A DNA stretch of 64,000 nt, from NCBI GenBank assembly GCA_002162955.1, contig MABD01000009.1, positions 310,001-374,000 on the forward strand, written 5' to 3'. Numbering within the stretch: position 1 is the first letter of the stretch; every line of letters starts with the position of its first letter. The position numbers were made by a program, and so were the translations under genes. Shown piece by piece: positions 1 to 9,081 of this stretch. Source of the DNA: Gammaproteobacteria bacterium 45_16_T64. Lineage in GTDB: Bacteria > Pseudomonadota > Gammaproteobacteria > Pseudomonadales > Ketobacteraceae. The notes under the pieces are model-generated. The model was not told the origin of the DNA. It did not search any database and was given only the letters and a program-made list of their open reading frames with translations.

Positions 1-510
1 GTTTGCCAATAGACTCTCCATGACTTCCAGCTGCTGCTCCCTATAAGCAACATCAGATGACAGTTGCTCTAGCGCCAACAGATAATTTGGTTTCTGATAG
101 GGGGACTCCTCCACACCACCTTCAGGCCCCCCTACGGCGGGCCCCTGAGAGAAATCAAACTCGCCACCGCGTAGCTTCGCCACCTTAATTAGTCGCTCAC
201 CCAAGGCATCCAATCGCATCACTCTAGCTTGGACCTCAGCCATCTTAACAGACAAGGCCGACAACCTTTCTTCTGCTAGCTGACTTGCAGCCTCCACGTG
301 ATCTTTATGTTCCTTAATGTCGGCCCGTAGATTCGGATTGATTCCATCGGCTATGAACCAATCATCCGCGGATGTCTCCCAGCCACCAACAAATACTCCA
401 CCAACAAACATCAGCATCATGGCGAAAATAAGCACCATTATGATCAAGAAGGCGTTCAAATGGACTGTCTTGGTATGACCCGTTTTGGGGTCGATCTTTA
501 TGATATTCAT
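1..510 (-). CDS. Membrane-anchored M23-family peptidase, N-terminal part (runs off left edge)
   Basis: The minus-strand frame is open from an ATG at 510 to the window edge, giving the first 170 residues. Residues about 20-42 form a hydrophobic membrane anchor after a short, basic cytoplasmic start (MNIIKIDPKTG). A helical, charged stretch with coiled-coil character follows (about 60-105), then a Gly/Pro-rich linker (FDFSQGPAVGGPEGG) and more helix. This is the N-terminal layout of the M23 (LytM-like) endopeptidases that lie between lpxC/dciA and secA in pseudomonads. The zinc-binding catalytic domain would lie outside the window, so the call rests on layout and position. A periplasmic role in wall remodelling is inferred. 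Confidence 0.6.
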   Translation of the reverse strand, partial: MNIIKIDPKTGHTKTVHLNAFLIIMVLIFAMMLMFVGGVFVGGWETSADDWFIADGINPNLRADIKEHKDHVEAASQLAEERLSALSVKMAEVQARVMRLDALGERLIKVAKLRGGEFDFSQGPAVGGPEGGVEESPYQKPNYLLALEQLSSDVAYREQQLEVMESLLAN

Positions 511-635
511 ATCAAACTACGTTATTATTGACCTAATAATTTTGTCTAACCGTTACCGATGCAAGCACATCTATGGTGTTAAGCATAGAGTGACGGCGAG
601 TCTACACTGATCAACAGGCCACCACTGCTAATATC

Positions 636-1103
636 ATGAGCCGCGAAAATAACACAAAACCTGTCAAAGATCTTATCTTCAAGGGGTCTAGATTACACTC
701 AATGGCAAAAACATCTCAGCTTTTTGCCAAAATTGATAACACGGTCATGACTGCATTGCCATCCATGTTATCTGAATATTGCGAAACCCGTTCCTATATT
801 GAAACAGTTCTCACCCTAACAACCTTCAGTAACGCAGTGGCTACACAATTACGGTATAACACGCCAAACATTCTCTCTAAGCTTAGAAGGTTAAATGTGT
901 TTAGTGAAATAACTCGCATCGATATAAAAGTTATCGCAAAACCTAAAGAGAGGCTCCCCCCACAGAGAAAAGGCAACCGAGTGCCACTCAAAAACTACCA
1001 TATGCTCAATGATACTGCCGATACTATAAGCTCGGACGAGCTGGCTACATCATTGAGAAGCCTAGCAAGCACCCTGCAAAATTTTGATAAAAACAAGGCA
1101 TAA
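636..1103 (+). CDS. dciA: DciA-like (DUF721) replicative helicase loader
   Basis: The 155-residue protein has the DUF721/DciA layout: a basic N-terminal half with the characteristic run of short hydrophobic helices and a strand ending in DIKVIAKP, then a low-complexity tail. DciA recruits the replicative helicase DnaB in bacteria lacking DnaC. The gene is divergent from the M23 peptidase gene and convergent with lpxC, the position of the DUF721 gene in Pseudomonas. The ATG at 636 follows a 125-bp intergenic region. The family is poorly conserved, so identification uses the domain pattern together with the neighbourhood. Confidence 0.7.
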   Translation: MSRENNTKPVKDLIFKGSRLHSMAKTSQLFAKIDNTVMTALPSMLSEYCETRSYIETVLTLTTFSNAVATQLRYNTPNILSKLRRLNVFSEITRIDIKVIAKPKERLPPQRKGNRVPLKNYHMLNDTADTISSDELATSLRSLASTLQNFDKNKA

Positions 1104-1104
1104 A

Positions 1105-1137
1105 AAAACCCACGTACCGGGGAAATACGAGGGTTTT
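1105..1137. terminator. Stem-loop between convergent dciA and lpxC
   Basis: AAAACCC-A-CG at 1105-1114 pairs with CG-A-GGGTTTT at 1128-1137 around a 13-base loop. The A- and T-rich ends allow it to work as an intrinsic terminator in both directions, which suits its place 1-25 bp from two convergent stop codons. The stem has one A-A mismatch. Confidence 0.55.
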
Positions 1138-1162
1138 CAGTAGCTTAACGCCCTATATCTCG

Positions 1163-2077
1163 CTAATCAGCGGCGAGTATCGGTTTCATATAAGATATCG
1201 GAGCAGTTGACGCATCGTCAAATGTAACGATGTCCCAAGCATCTTCCTGGGCCAACAACTCACGCAATAAAATATTATTAAGCGCGTGACCAGATTTATA
1301 GCCTTGAAACTCTCCGATCAAGCTTTTTCCTAACAAGTATAGGTCACCAATAGCATCCAACACCTTATGCTTAACGAATTCGTCTTCATATCTCAGACCG
1401 TCTTCATTCAGTATACGATAATCATCAACCACAATAGCGTTATCTACACTACCACCTAAAGCCAAGTTATTATCACGTAGATACTCTATATCACGCATAA
1501 AGCCAAAAGTTCTTGCGCGACTGACTTCACGCACAAACGAAGTACTGGAAAAATCAACACTAGCTGTCTGTGTTCTTCCACGAAACACCGGATGATCAAA
1601 ATCGATAGTGAAAGAAACTTTGAAGCCATCAAAAGGCAAGAACGTCGCCTTTTTGTCTCCATCAGTAACCGTCACTTCGCGTTTAATACGGATAAATTGC
1701 TTCAGCGCCTTCTGCTCTTCTATACCCGCCGATTGGAGTAAAAAAACAAAAGGCCCTGCACTGCCATCCATTATGGGTACTTCTGGAGCACTCAGGTCAA
1801 CAAAAGCATTGTCGATACCTAAGCCAGCCATCGCAGACAGCAAGTGTTCTACAGTCGATATCTTCACATCCCCAGCTTCAAGCGCTGTGGATAGCGTCGT
1901 ATCTCCAACATTTCGAGCTTTAGCCGGTATGCTAACCACAGGATCCAAATCCGTACGGCAAAATACGATACCCGTATTCACCGGCGCTGGACGCAATGTT
2001 AAGTATACTTTTTCACCAGTGTGTAAACCGATGCCCGTTGCTCGTATGGTATTTTTCAGCGTGCGCTGTCTAATCAT
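1163..2077 (-). CDS. lpxC: UDP-3-O-acyl-N-acetylglucosamine deacetylase LpxC
   Basis: LpxC catalyses the committed step of lipid A synthesis, zinc-dependent removal of the N-acetyl group of UDP-3-O-acyl-GlcNAc, in the cytoplasm. The 304-residue length is standard. Zinc ligands are visible as H78 (in [10 protein letters not shown]), H237 and D241 (in [10 protein letters not shown]), with catalytic E77 and H264 (in SGHALNN). The N-terminus [11 protein letters not shown] is typical and supports the start at 2077. It is the last gene of the division cluster, about 110 bp after ftsZ, a gap long enough for its own promoter. LpxC is usually controlled by FtsH proteolysis at the C-terminus; here the protein ends in KPILAAD. 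Confidence 0.97.
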   Translation of the reverse strand: MIRQRTLKNTIRATGIGLHTGEKVYLTLRPAPVNTGIVFCRTDLDPVVSIPAKARNVGDTTLSTALEAGDVKISTVEHLLSAMAGLGIDNAFVDLSAPEVPIMDGSAGPFVFLLQSAGIEEQKALKQFIRIKREVTVTDGDKKATFLPFDGFKVSFTIDFDHPVFRGRTQTASVDFSSTSFVREVSRARTFGFMRDIEYLRDNNLALGGSVDNAIVVDDYRILNEDGLRYEDEFVKHKVLDAIGDLYLLGKSLIGEFQGYKSGHALNNILLRELLAQEDAWDIVTFDDASTAPISYMKPILAAD

Positions 2078-2189
2078 GTTTTAAATCACAATGTCTATAA
2101 AGAAGCTATACAAAGAACTGCGCGCATAGTACCAGAGTTCTTCATTGAGACCAATATCACACTTCAACTTTGTGCACTATTCAACCAAG

Positions 2190-3350
2190 CTAATCAGCTT
2201 GGCGTCTCAAAAACGTAGGGATATCTAAATATTCACGATTTGCATTAGCTTCGACCATCGGTTTGCGTCGAGGTTCCTGGTTTCGAACTCTATCTCGGGC
2301 AGGCGCATCATATTGCTTGTAATCCTGAACAGGCTCAGCAGGTGGACGGCGAGTCACAACCTCAACCGGGCGTTTGCTGGGAGCTGTAGCGATGCTTTGA
2401 CCCAAGCCAGTAGCAACAACAGTTACTCTTAATTCGTCACCTAGGCTCTCGTCAATAACCGTGCCAACAACAACCGTGGCCTGGTCTGATGCAAATTCCT
2501 CTACAGTATCGCCTACTTCTGAGAATTCACCTAACGACAAGCTCTCACTTGCGGTGATATTAACCAAAATCCCTTTCGCTCCTTGAAGGTCTACATCTTC
2601 AAGCAATGGGCTTCTGATCGCGGCTTCGGCAGCCTCTCTTGCTCTTTCTTCGCCAACCCCAGATCCAGTTCCCATCATCGCCATGCCCATTTCTGACATA
2701 ACAGTTCTAACGTCTGCAAAATCCACGTTAATCATACCTGGGCGGATGATAAGATCAGCGATGCCTTGGACTGCACCTAGCAACACATCGTTAGCTGCCT
2801 TGAATGCATCCAACAAACTAGTCTTCGAACCAAGTACATCCAATAATTTTTCGTTAGGAATAGTGATTAAAGAATCAACATTCTCACTCAACTCTTCCAT
2901 TCCTGCATCAGCGATCTGCATTCGCTTACGCCCTTCGAATGGGAAAGGCTTAGTCACAACAGCAACCGTCAGTATCCCCATCTCTTTAGCAACTTCTGCA
3001 ACGATCGGTGCACCCCCGGTACCTGTACCACCACCCATACCTGCGGTGATAAATACCATATCAGTGCCCTGTAACACTTCCTGGATACGCTCACGGTCCT
3101 CTAGAGCTGATTCACGACCAACCATAGGGTTTGCACCTGCACCCAACCCTTTTGTAATCGTCCCCCCCAACTGAAGCAATGTACGTGCATTCATATTCTT
3201 GAGAGCTTGGGCATCGGTGTTTGCACAAATAAACTCAACCCCTTCAACTGAGCTCGAGAGCATATGTTCGACGGCGTTACCGCCACCACCACCAACACCA
3301 ACAACTTTAATTACTGCATTCTGTGGAACATTATCAACTAATTCAAACAT
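2190..3350 (-). CDS. ftsZ: Cell division GTPase FtsZ
   Basis: FtsZ is the tubulin-like GTPase that forms the Z ring at midcell. The 386 residues hold the N-terminal GTP-binding fold with the GGGGGNA loop (about 20-26), the tubulin signature GGGTGTGG at 106-113, the T7-loop region ([11 protein letters not shown]), and a variable linker from about 320. The conserved C-terminal peptide [13 protein letters not shown] binds FtsA and ZipA. The ATG at 3350 is preceded by GGGGAG 8 bases upstream. It lies 101 bp downstream of ftsA, the usual site of extra ftsZ promoters. The stop codon lies within a short inverted repeat (CCAAGC/GCTTGG, 2185-2202), too weak to call a terminator. Confidence 0.98.
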   Translation of the reverse strand: MFELVDNVPQNAVIKVVGVGGGGGNAVEHMLSSSVEGVEFICANTDAQALKNMNARTLLQLGGTITKGLGAGANPMVGRESALEDRERIQEVLQGTDMVFITAGMGGGTGTGGAPIVAEVAKEMGILTVAVVTKPFPFEGRKRMQIADAGMEELSENVDSLITIPNEKLLDVLGSKTSLLDAFKAANDVLLGAVQGIADLIIRPGMINVDFADVRTVMSEMGMAMMGTGSGVGEERAREAAEAAIRSPLLEDVDLQGAKGILVNITASESLSLGEFSEVGDTVEEFASDQATVVVGTVIDESLGDELRVTVVATGLGQSIATAPSKRPVEVVTRRPPAEPVQDYKQYDAPARDRVRNQEPRRKPMVEANANREYLDIPTFLRRQAD

Positions 3351-3451
3351 TCTTCTATCTCCCCGTCCTTTATTGTTTTTTCCTACCAGACAACGTAAGT
3401 CTTAGCTTCGCCTACGTTATTCCTTTGGAAATCGTTAGGATCACTCCAAAC

Positions 3452-4774
3452 TTAAAAATTTCCCTTAACCCAATTCTTCAGCTTCGACATAAAACTCTCT
3501 TCACGCTCAACCACCGGCCGTGTTGCCGCCGATGTCACTCCTGCTTCATGCTGCTTCTGTCCATATAACAACAGGCCAACCCCTGTCGCGTAAATTGGAT
3601 TTTTTACCATTTCCGTCAAACCAGTAATGCCATTTGGTGTCGCTAGGCGCACCGGCATATGAAAGATTTCTTCAGCCAACTCCACTGCCCCTTCAATTTT
3701 TGAAGAACCACCGGTAAGCACAATTCCCGCAGCCACCAAATCTTCAAACCCACTGCGGCGCAGCTCAGCCTGGACCAATGAGAAAAGTTCGTCGTAGCGC
3801 GGTTCAACAACTTCTGCCAACGCTTGCCTGGATAAGTCCCTCGCAGGTCGATCACCGACACTGGGGACTTTGATCGTTTCTTCCGGGCCCGCAAGCTGTG
3901 TCAAAGCACACGCATATTTCATTTTTATGTCATTGGCATGTTCTGTCGGCGTCCGCAGGGCCATCGCGATATCATTAGTCACTTGGTCCCCAGCAATGGG
4001 GATTACCGCTGTATGTCGAATCGAGCCTTCAGTAAAGACGGCAATATCAGTAGTACCACCACCAATATCGACCATACATACACCAAGCTCTTTCTCATCA
4101 TCGGTTAACACCGCATAACTAGAAGCCAACTGCTCAAGAATGATATCCTCAACTTCCAATCCGCATCGCTTAACGCAGCGCTCAATATTCTGCGCAGCAT
4201 TCACCGCACAAGTCACAAGATGCACCTTGGCTTCCAAGCGCACTCCTGACATGCCTAGCGGCTCTTTTATTCCGTCCTGTGAGTCGATCAAGTACTCCTG
4301 CGGCAATATATGCAGCACTTTTTGATCCGCTGGAATAGGCACTGCTTGAGCCGCATCGATGACTCTCTCTAAATCAGGCCTTAATACTTCACGATCCCTG
4401 ATTGCAACAATTCCATGGCTATTTAGGCTACGGATATGGCTACCAGCAATACCTACGTATACTGAATGAATCTGACAACCAGCCATCAATTCAGCTTCTT
4501 CTATCGCGCGCTGAATTGAATGAACAGTAGAATCGATATCAACTACAACCCCTTTTTTTAGGCCTCTAGATTGACAAGATCCAATACCTATTATCTCTAG
4601 TGCTCCATCCACCTTAATTTGGCCGACAATAGCAACCACCTTCGACGTACCAATATCCAGCCCAACAATCATATTTCCCGCACCAACTCCATCCAGGTAC
4701 CGAGACCGATCATTTTCTTTGATATCGAGTACATCTTCACTTCCAAACATATTACGCAGCGTCTGAGTTACCAT
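3452..4774 (-). CDS. ftsA: Actin-like cell division protein FtsA
   Basis: FtsA tethers FtsZ to the membrane and recruits later division proteins. The actin/Hsp70 ATPase motifs are visible: phosphate 1 loop GLDIGTSKVV, phosphate 2 VDIGGGTTDIAVF and the adenosine motif VLTGGSSKIEG. The C-terminal amphipathic anchor SFMSKLKNWVKGNF is intact. The frame is open further upstream, but an ATG at 4774 (MVTQTLRN) has GGAAGAAG just upstream, so I place the start there (440 residues). This overlaps the end of ftsQ by 23 bp and suggests translational coupling. Starting at 4750 or 4672 is also possible, since many family members begin close to MIVGLDIG. Confidence 0.95.
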   Translation of the reverse strand: MVTQTLRNMFGSEDVLDIKENDRSRYLDGVGAGNMIVGLDIGTSKVVAIVGQIKVDGALEIIGIGSCQSRGLKKGVVVDIDSTVHSIQRAIEEAELMAGCQIHSVYVGIAGSHIRSLNSHGIVAIRDREVLRPDLERVIDAAQAVPIPADQKVLHILPQEYLIDSQDGIKEPLGMSGVRLEAKVHLVTCAVNAAQNIERCVKRCGLEVEDIILEQLASSYAVLTDDEKELGVCMVDIGGGTTDIAVFTEGSIRHTAVIPIAGDQVTNDIAMALRTPTEHANDIKMKYACALTQLAGPEETIKVPSVGDRPARDLSRQALAEVVEPRYDELFSLVQAELRRSGFEDLVAAGIVLTGGSSKIEGAVELAEEIFHMPVRLATPNGITGLTEMVKNPIYATGVGLLLYGQKQHEAGVTSAATRPVVEREESFMSKLKNWVKGNF

Positions 4775-5612
4775 TTTTCTTCTTCCACTTAATTGCGAGA
4801 CCGTTGTCATAACGTAAATCTACTTGCTTTATATCAGTTCTATCTAATTCTGGCATTCGTTGATAGAGCCCAACAAAACCGTTCAATTTCTCTAAGCAAC
4901 GTTCTTCGCTAATGACTAAAGTGATTCCTTCTCTTAATACCACTCGCCATGAAAAACGTTCCTCTAATTCTATCGTCTGAATAGATAGGTCAATGCTACT
5001 AAGCAATGATTCCATATCCAAAAATCTATCTACTATTAGGGAAGCGTAATCATCAGCACCATACAACGTTGGTAATTTATCAAGCTGACCAATACGCTCT
5101 CCATCAAAGATCTCTTTCCTTTCGCTGATGAGCTGTCCTTTGCCCCAGCTTGCCAAAGGTCGACGTTCTTGCAATGTTAGTTCAACAGTATCAGGCCAGG
5201 ATTTTTTTACCCAAGCCTGTTCAATCCAGGGTAATGCTTCCGCCTTTTCTTTCACGCTATCAAGATCAACCTGAAAGAAATTATCTGTTAGATAAATGTT
5301 TAGCACTTTTTCAAGTTTTTGCCGCTCTACAAAGCGAAATTCTCCAATTACTTTCACTGTTTTTATCGGATAGTTAGAAAATAAACCATTTATTAAGTTA
5401 TTCCCGAAAAGTAGACCCAATGACATTAAACAAAACACAAAAAATGCAGCAAATACATGAAACAGTGGAAATTCAGATTTTACACTTTCATCTCCAACAA
5501 CGACATTTTTTTTACGCGAACGAGGTGCATTTTCACGCAATTTCTTTGGCGCTTTTACCAAAGTATCTCGCGTTTGTTTGCTCTTCATCTTTAATGAATC
5601 ACTCTCGTTCAT
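4752..5612 (-). CDS. ftsQ: Cell division protein FtsQ
   Basis: FtsQ is a bitopic inner-membrane protein linking cytoplasmic and periplasmic divisome parts with FtsB and FtsL. The 286-residue product has a basic cytoplasmic tail (KKLRENAPRSRKK), one membrane segment (LFHVFAAFFVFCLMSLGLLF), then a POTRA domain beginning IKTVKVIGEF and a beta domain. The frame is open beyond 5612 into ddlB, but the ATG at 5612 (MNESDSLK) follows the ddlB stop by 8 bp with TAGG in the ribosome-binding position, so the upstream extension is rejected. Sequence is diverged, as usual for FtsQ; membrane topology and the ddlB-ftsQ-ftsA order decide the call. Confidence 0.93.
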   Translation of the reverse strand: MNESDSLKMKSKQTRDTLVKAPKKLRENAPRSRKKNVVVGDESVKSEFPLFHVFAAFFVFCLMSLGLLFGNNLINGLFSNYPIKTVKVIGEFRFVERQKLEKVLNIYLTDNFFQVDLDSVKEKAEALPWIEQAWVKKSWPDTVELTLQERRPLASWGKGQLISERKEIFDGERIGQLDKLPTLYGADDYASLIVDRFLDMESLLSSIDLSIQTIELEERFSWRVVLREGITLVISEERCLEKLNGFVGLYQRMPELDRTDIKQVDLRYDNGLAIKWKKKNGNSDAA

Positions 5613-5620
5613 GTAAAAAC

Positions 5621-6553
5621 CTACGCCTGTCCACTTGTAATCGTAGCGTCCAAAATAGAAACCACTAATGCCTTCATATCTAACCCTGATACCTTTGCAG
5701 CCATCGGCACCAAACTGTGATCCGTCATGCCAGGTACAGTGTTGACTTCTAACAACCAAAATTTACCATCTTCATCCATCATTGTGTCTACCCTCCCCCA
5801 ACCTTCGCAACCTATCTCAGAAAAAGCTAAAACAGATAGTGCTTTAAGTTCACGTTCTTTTTCAGCGGAAAGCGCACATGGGCATAAATACTGCGTGTCA
5901 TCTGATTGGTACTTCGCTTCAAAATCATAGAAATCATTTTCTGTAATCAGTTCTATGACGGGTAACGCTGTACCATCCAATATTGCACAAGTAAATTCAG
6001 GTCCTTCTATCCAACGTTCTAATAATACAGCCTCATCATGTTCCTTAGCTTTACTAAATGCCCGTAACAAATCGTCTTCTGTTGTCACATGTGACATACC
6101 AATGCTTGACCCCTCACGCGCAGGCTTCACCATGATATTTCCATTTAGCCTTTCAAATACTCCCGGCAGGTCAGATTCGTCATTCACTTCTACGAAATCG
6201 GGTGTTGGTATTCCTCCGCCCAACCATAATCGCTTGGTTCTAGACTTATCCATACCTAGCGCAGACGCCAACACTCCACTTCCCGTGTAAGGAATCCCCA
6301 TTACTTCCAATACAGATTGAATAACACCATCTTCACCGCCGCGCCCATGCAAAACTACAAATGCCCTATCGATACCTGATAGTTGCGTAAACAACGTATC
6401 GTCAAAATTCACATCGATTCCAATGGCATCAACACCAGCGGCAACTAACGCTTCAAGGACGGCATGCCCACTTCTCAATGAAATCGCGCGCTCTGCGGAA
6501 TTTCCACCAAATAGCACACCCACTTTTCCGAAACGTTCAACTTGCATATTCAT
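5621..6553 (-). CDS. ddlB: D-alanine--D-alanine ligase DdlB
   Basis: DdlB joins two D-alanines using ATP, supplying the dipeptide used by MurF. The ATP-grasp fold is clear: GVLFGGNSAERAISLRSG at the N-terminus, the lid and nucleotide region MVKPAREGSSIGMSHV, EGPEFTCAIL, and the magnesium/catalytic motif EVNTVPGMTDHSLVPMAA. It sits between murC and ftsQ, the standard position. The start is uncertain: an in-frame TTG at 6565 has AAAGG four bases upstream, while the ATG at 6553 has only a weak GAG. I list the ATG form of 310 residues. Confidence 0.95.
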   Translation of the reverse strand: MNMQVERFGKVGVLFGGNSAERAISLRSGHAVLEALVAAGVDAIGIDVNFDDTLFTQLSGIDRAFVVLHGRGGEDGVIQSVLEVMGIPYTGSGVLASALGMDKSRTKRLWLGGGIPTPDFVEVNDESDLPGVFERLNGNIMVKPAREGSSIGMSHVTTEDDLLRAFSKAKEHDEAVLLERWIEGPEFTCAILDGTALPVIELITENDFYDFEAKYQSDDTQYLCPCALSAEKERELKALSVLAFSEIGCEGWGRVDTMMDEDGKFWLLEVNTVPGMTDHSLVPMAAKVSGLDMKALVVSILDATITSGQA

Positions 6554-6572
6554 TACTAAGCTCAATTTGCCT

Positions 6573-8000
6573 TTAGATTGATGTTAATTGACTATTTGCT
6601 AATGCTGTCGCTATCGCACCGACATTCCCTGCTCCCTGAGTAAGCAAGATATCCCCTGGCCGCAAGATATCTTTTAGCACTGCGGGTATTTCTTCTTTCG
6701 TTTCAATAAATACTGGGTCTACCGCACCGCGTTGACGAATACTTCGGCACAAACTTCTACTATCGGCCCCAGGAATTTTATCTTCCCCTGCACTGTACAC
6801 TTCCATTAACAAGAGAACGTCCACGCTGGATAGTACATGGACAAAATCCTCATAAAGATCTCGCGTTCGCGAATATCGATGAGGCTGGTTAAGCATAACC
6901 AATCGGCGATCAGGCCAACTTTCCCTAGCAGCGGCTACCGTTGCAGCTACCTCCGTAGGGTGATGCCCATAATCATCGACCAATGTTACGGAGCCATTTT
7001 CCACTGGCTGATCACCATGAAGCTCGAACCGGCGCCCTACGCCTTCAAATTTGGATAATGCACCAACTATCGCCTCGTCAGCGATTCCTTCATCTGTCGC
7101 AACAGCAATTGCCGCCAAAGAGTTCAAGACATTATGATGCCCAGGCATGTTCAACGTAATGTTAAGCTCGCCGTCCGTTCCTTTTCTTAGCACAGTGAAC
7201 GTCGTCTTCAAACCATCATGCTTTATATCAACAGCCTTAACATCCGCTTGCTCAGACACGCCATAAGTAATGACTGGACGAGTCACTGACGGCATGATGT
7301 CCCTTACCACAGAATCATCTATACAGACTACAGCCAACCCGTAGAACGGCAGGTTGTGTAGAAACTGAATAAAGGTATCTTTTAGCTTGTTAAAATCACC
7401 GTCATAGGTGCTCATGTGATCTGCGTCAATGTTTGTCACAACAGACGTCATCGGCTGCAAGTGCAAGAACGATGCATCACTCTCATCTGCTTCTGCAACA
7501 AAAAATCGACTAGCACCTAGCTTTGCGTTAGTACCCGCGCTATTAAGTAATCCACCGATAACAAAGGTTGGATCAAACTCCCCCTCACCCATGATAGAAG
7601 CGATCAAACTCGTTGTTGTTGTCTTCCCATGGGTACCAGCGACGGCAATCCCGTGTCGATAACGCATCAATTCTGCAAGCATTTCGGCGCGAGGTACAAT
7701 AGGAATACGCTGCTCTCTCGCTTCCATTACTTCTGGGTTATCAGCTTTCACTGCCGTAGAAACCACAACAACATCGCTATTACTGCAATTTTCCCTATCA
7801 TGACCAATAAAAATTGTTGCCCCTAGAGACTCCAATCGTTTTATCGTCGCTCCACGCTGAAGATCACTACCAGTAATTGTATAACCCTGGTTCAACAGTA
7901 CTTCAGCGATACCGCACATTCCAGCTCCGCCAATACCCACAAAGTGTATGTTATGAATACGGCGCATTTCAGGTATATCAATCATTCTTGTATTAGGCAC
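6573..8000 (-). CDS. murC: UDP-N-acetylmuramate--L-alanine ligase MurC
   Basis: MurC adds L-alanine to UDP-MurNAc, the first amino-acid step of stem-peptide synthesis. The Rossmann-type motif [16 protein letters not shown], the Mur ligase P-loop [11 protein letters not shown], the central region [10 protein letters not shown] and the C-terminal [11 protein letters not shown] are all present. The frame extends to an ATG at 8021, but a GGAGG lies six bases before a GTG at 8000, inside the end of murG. That GTG gives 475 residues and an 8-base overlap (GTGCCTAA) with murG. I take the GTG as the true start, with translational coupling to murG. Confidence 0.95.
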   Translation of the reverse strand: MPNTRMIDIPEMRRIHNIHFVGIGGAGMCGIAEVLLNQGYTITGSDLQRGATIKRLESLGATIFIGHDRENCSNSDVVVVSTAVKADNPEVMEAREQRIPIVPRAEMLAELMRYRHGIAVAGTHGKTTTTSLIASIMGEGEFDPTFVIGGLLNSAGTNAKLGASRFFVAEADESDASFLHLQPMTSVVTNIDADHMSTYDGDFNKLKDTFIQFLHNLPFYGLAVVCIDDSVVRDIMPSVTRPVITYGVSEQADVKAVDIKHDGLKTTFTVLRKGTDGELNITLNMPGHHNVLNSLAAIAVATDEGIADEAIVGALSKFEGVGRRFELHGDQPVENGSVTLVDDYGHHPTEVAATVAAARESWPDRRLVMLNQPHRYSRTRDLYEDFVHVLSSVDVLLLMEVYSAGEDKIPGADSRSLCRSIRQRGAVDPVFIETKEEIPAVLKDILRPGDILLTQGAGNVGAIATALANSQLTSI

Positions 8001-9081
8001 AAGTTGCCTCCAAACATCCATTCACGACATCATTCGTCGCATTATTCTTTGCGGCTCTACGGGCGATAACCGCCATCGATAGCAACCGCTCTCTATCTGA
8101 AAAATCAGTAGTCAGCAATTCAGCAAGCGTATCTTTATTTAGGGTCGACTGCTGCGTAATTTTGGCTGCGCCTTGTGATACTAGGAATTCAGCATTTTTT
8201 GTCTGATGGTCATCTACTGCGTGCGGGTAAGGCACAAACAAAGCAGCAACCCCTACCGATGCAATTTCGGAGACCGTTAATGCGCCAGCACGACAAATCA
8301 CCATATCTGCCCAACAATATGCTTCCGCCATATTATCAATAAAGTCCGTTACCTCTGCCTCCACCCCTTCTTCAACGTATGCGCCTTTGGTCATTACGTC
8401 GTTATTTCTCCCCGCTTGATGTCGTATTTCATATTTATTTCCGCCCATTTTCGCCAATGCCTTAGGGACAACGCTATTAAGTGCCACCGCGCCTTGGCTA
8501 CCACCAAGAATCAATAAGCGTATTTTATTACCGTCTCGATTTTCGAATCGAGACTCAGGCCCCTCGGATTGTACGATTTCTTGACGCACGGGGTTTCCAG
8601 TTGTCTCTACACTCTTATGACCCACAAACGCCATGGGAAAAGCTTGGAATACTTTCGTAGCAAAGCGGGCCAGCACCTTATTGGTAAACCCAGCCACAGC
8701 ATTCTGCTCATGGATAAATAGTGGCGTTCGGCTTAACCAAGCGCCTATACCCCCAGGGCCAGTGACAAAACCTCCCATACCCAACACTAAATCAGGTCGG
8801 TAGCTTCGAATAATTGAGATCACCCGTAATACAGACGCCGCTATTTTAAACGGAGCCAATAACATTCGCTTTGTGCCTTGGCCGCGCACACCTGCCACAT
8901 CCAGATAATAAATATCCAACTTATTGTCTGGCACAATACCTGACTCAAGGCCCTGTCTTGTACCAAGCCATTTGACTTCTATTCCTTTTTCTTGAAATGC
9001 ACGTGCAGCGGCAAGCGCAGGAAATATATGCCCCCCCGTTCCACCCGCCATCACGAGTACCCGTTTTACGCTTGTACTCAT
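7993..9081 (-). CDS. murG: Lipid II-forming GlcNAc transferase MurG
   Basis: MurG transfers GlcNAc from UDP-GlcNAc to lipid I on the inner face of the cytoplasmic membrane, making lipid II. The glycosyltransferase 28 features are visible: [15 protein letters not shown] at the N-terminus, [11 protein letters not shown], the donor-site loop LGGSQGA, and the C-terminal [28 protein letters not shown]. The frame is open upstream, but the ATG at 9081 overlaps the ftsW stop as ATGA and has GGAAGG five bases upstream, giving 362 residues. Membrane association occurs through a basic and hydrophobic patch, not a transmembrane helix. Confidence 0.97.
   Translation of the reverse strand: MSTSVKRVLVMAGGTGGHIFPALAAARAFQEKGIEVKWLGTRQGLESGIVPDNKLDIYYLDVAGVRGQGTKRMLLAPFKIAASVLRVISIIRSYRPDLVLGMGGFVTGPGGIGAWLSRTPLFIHEQNAVAGFTNKVLARFATKVFQAFPMAFVGHKSVETTGNPVRQEIVQSEGPESRFENRDGNKIRLLILGGSQGAVALNSVVPKALAKMGGNKYEIRHQAGRNNDVMTKGAYVEEGVEAEVTDFIDNMAEAYCWADMVICRAGALTVSEIASVGVAALFVPYPHAVDDHQTKNAEFLVSQGAAKITQQSTLNKDTLAELLTTDFSDRERLLSMAVIARRAAKNNATNDVVNGCLEATCA

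Noticed and set aside
1608-2084. 158-codon plus-strand open frame
   Set aside because: Antisense to the N-terminal half of lpxC, which has intact zinc ligands in this stretch.
2185-2202. Inverted repeat at the end of ftsZ as a terminator
   Set aside because: Only a 6-bp stem, partly inside the coding sequence and without a U-tract; lpxC lies just downstream in the same direction.
2683-3174. 163-codon plus-strand open frame
   Set aside because: Antisense to the GTPase domain of ftsZ; Pro/Ser-rich shadow translation.
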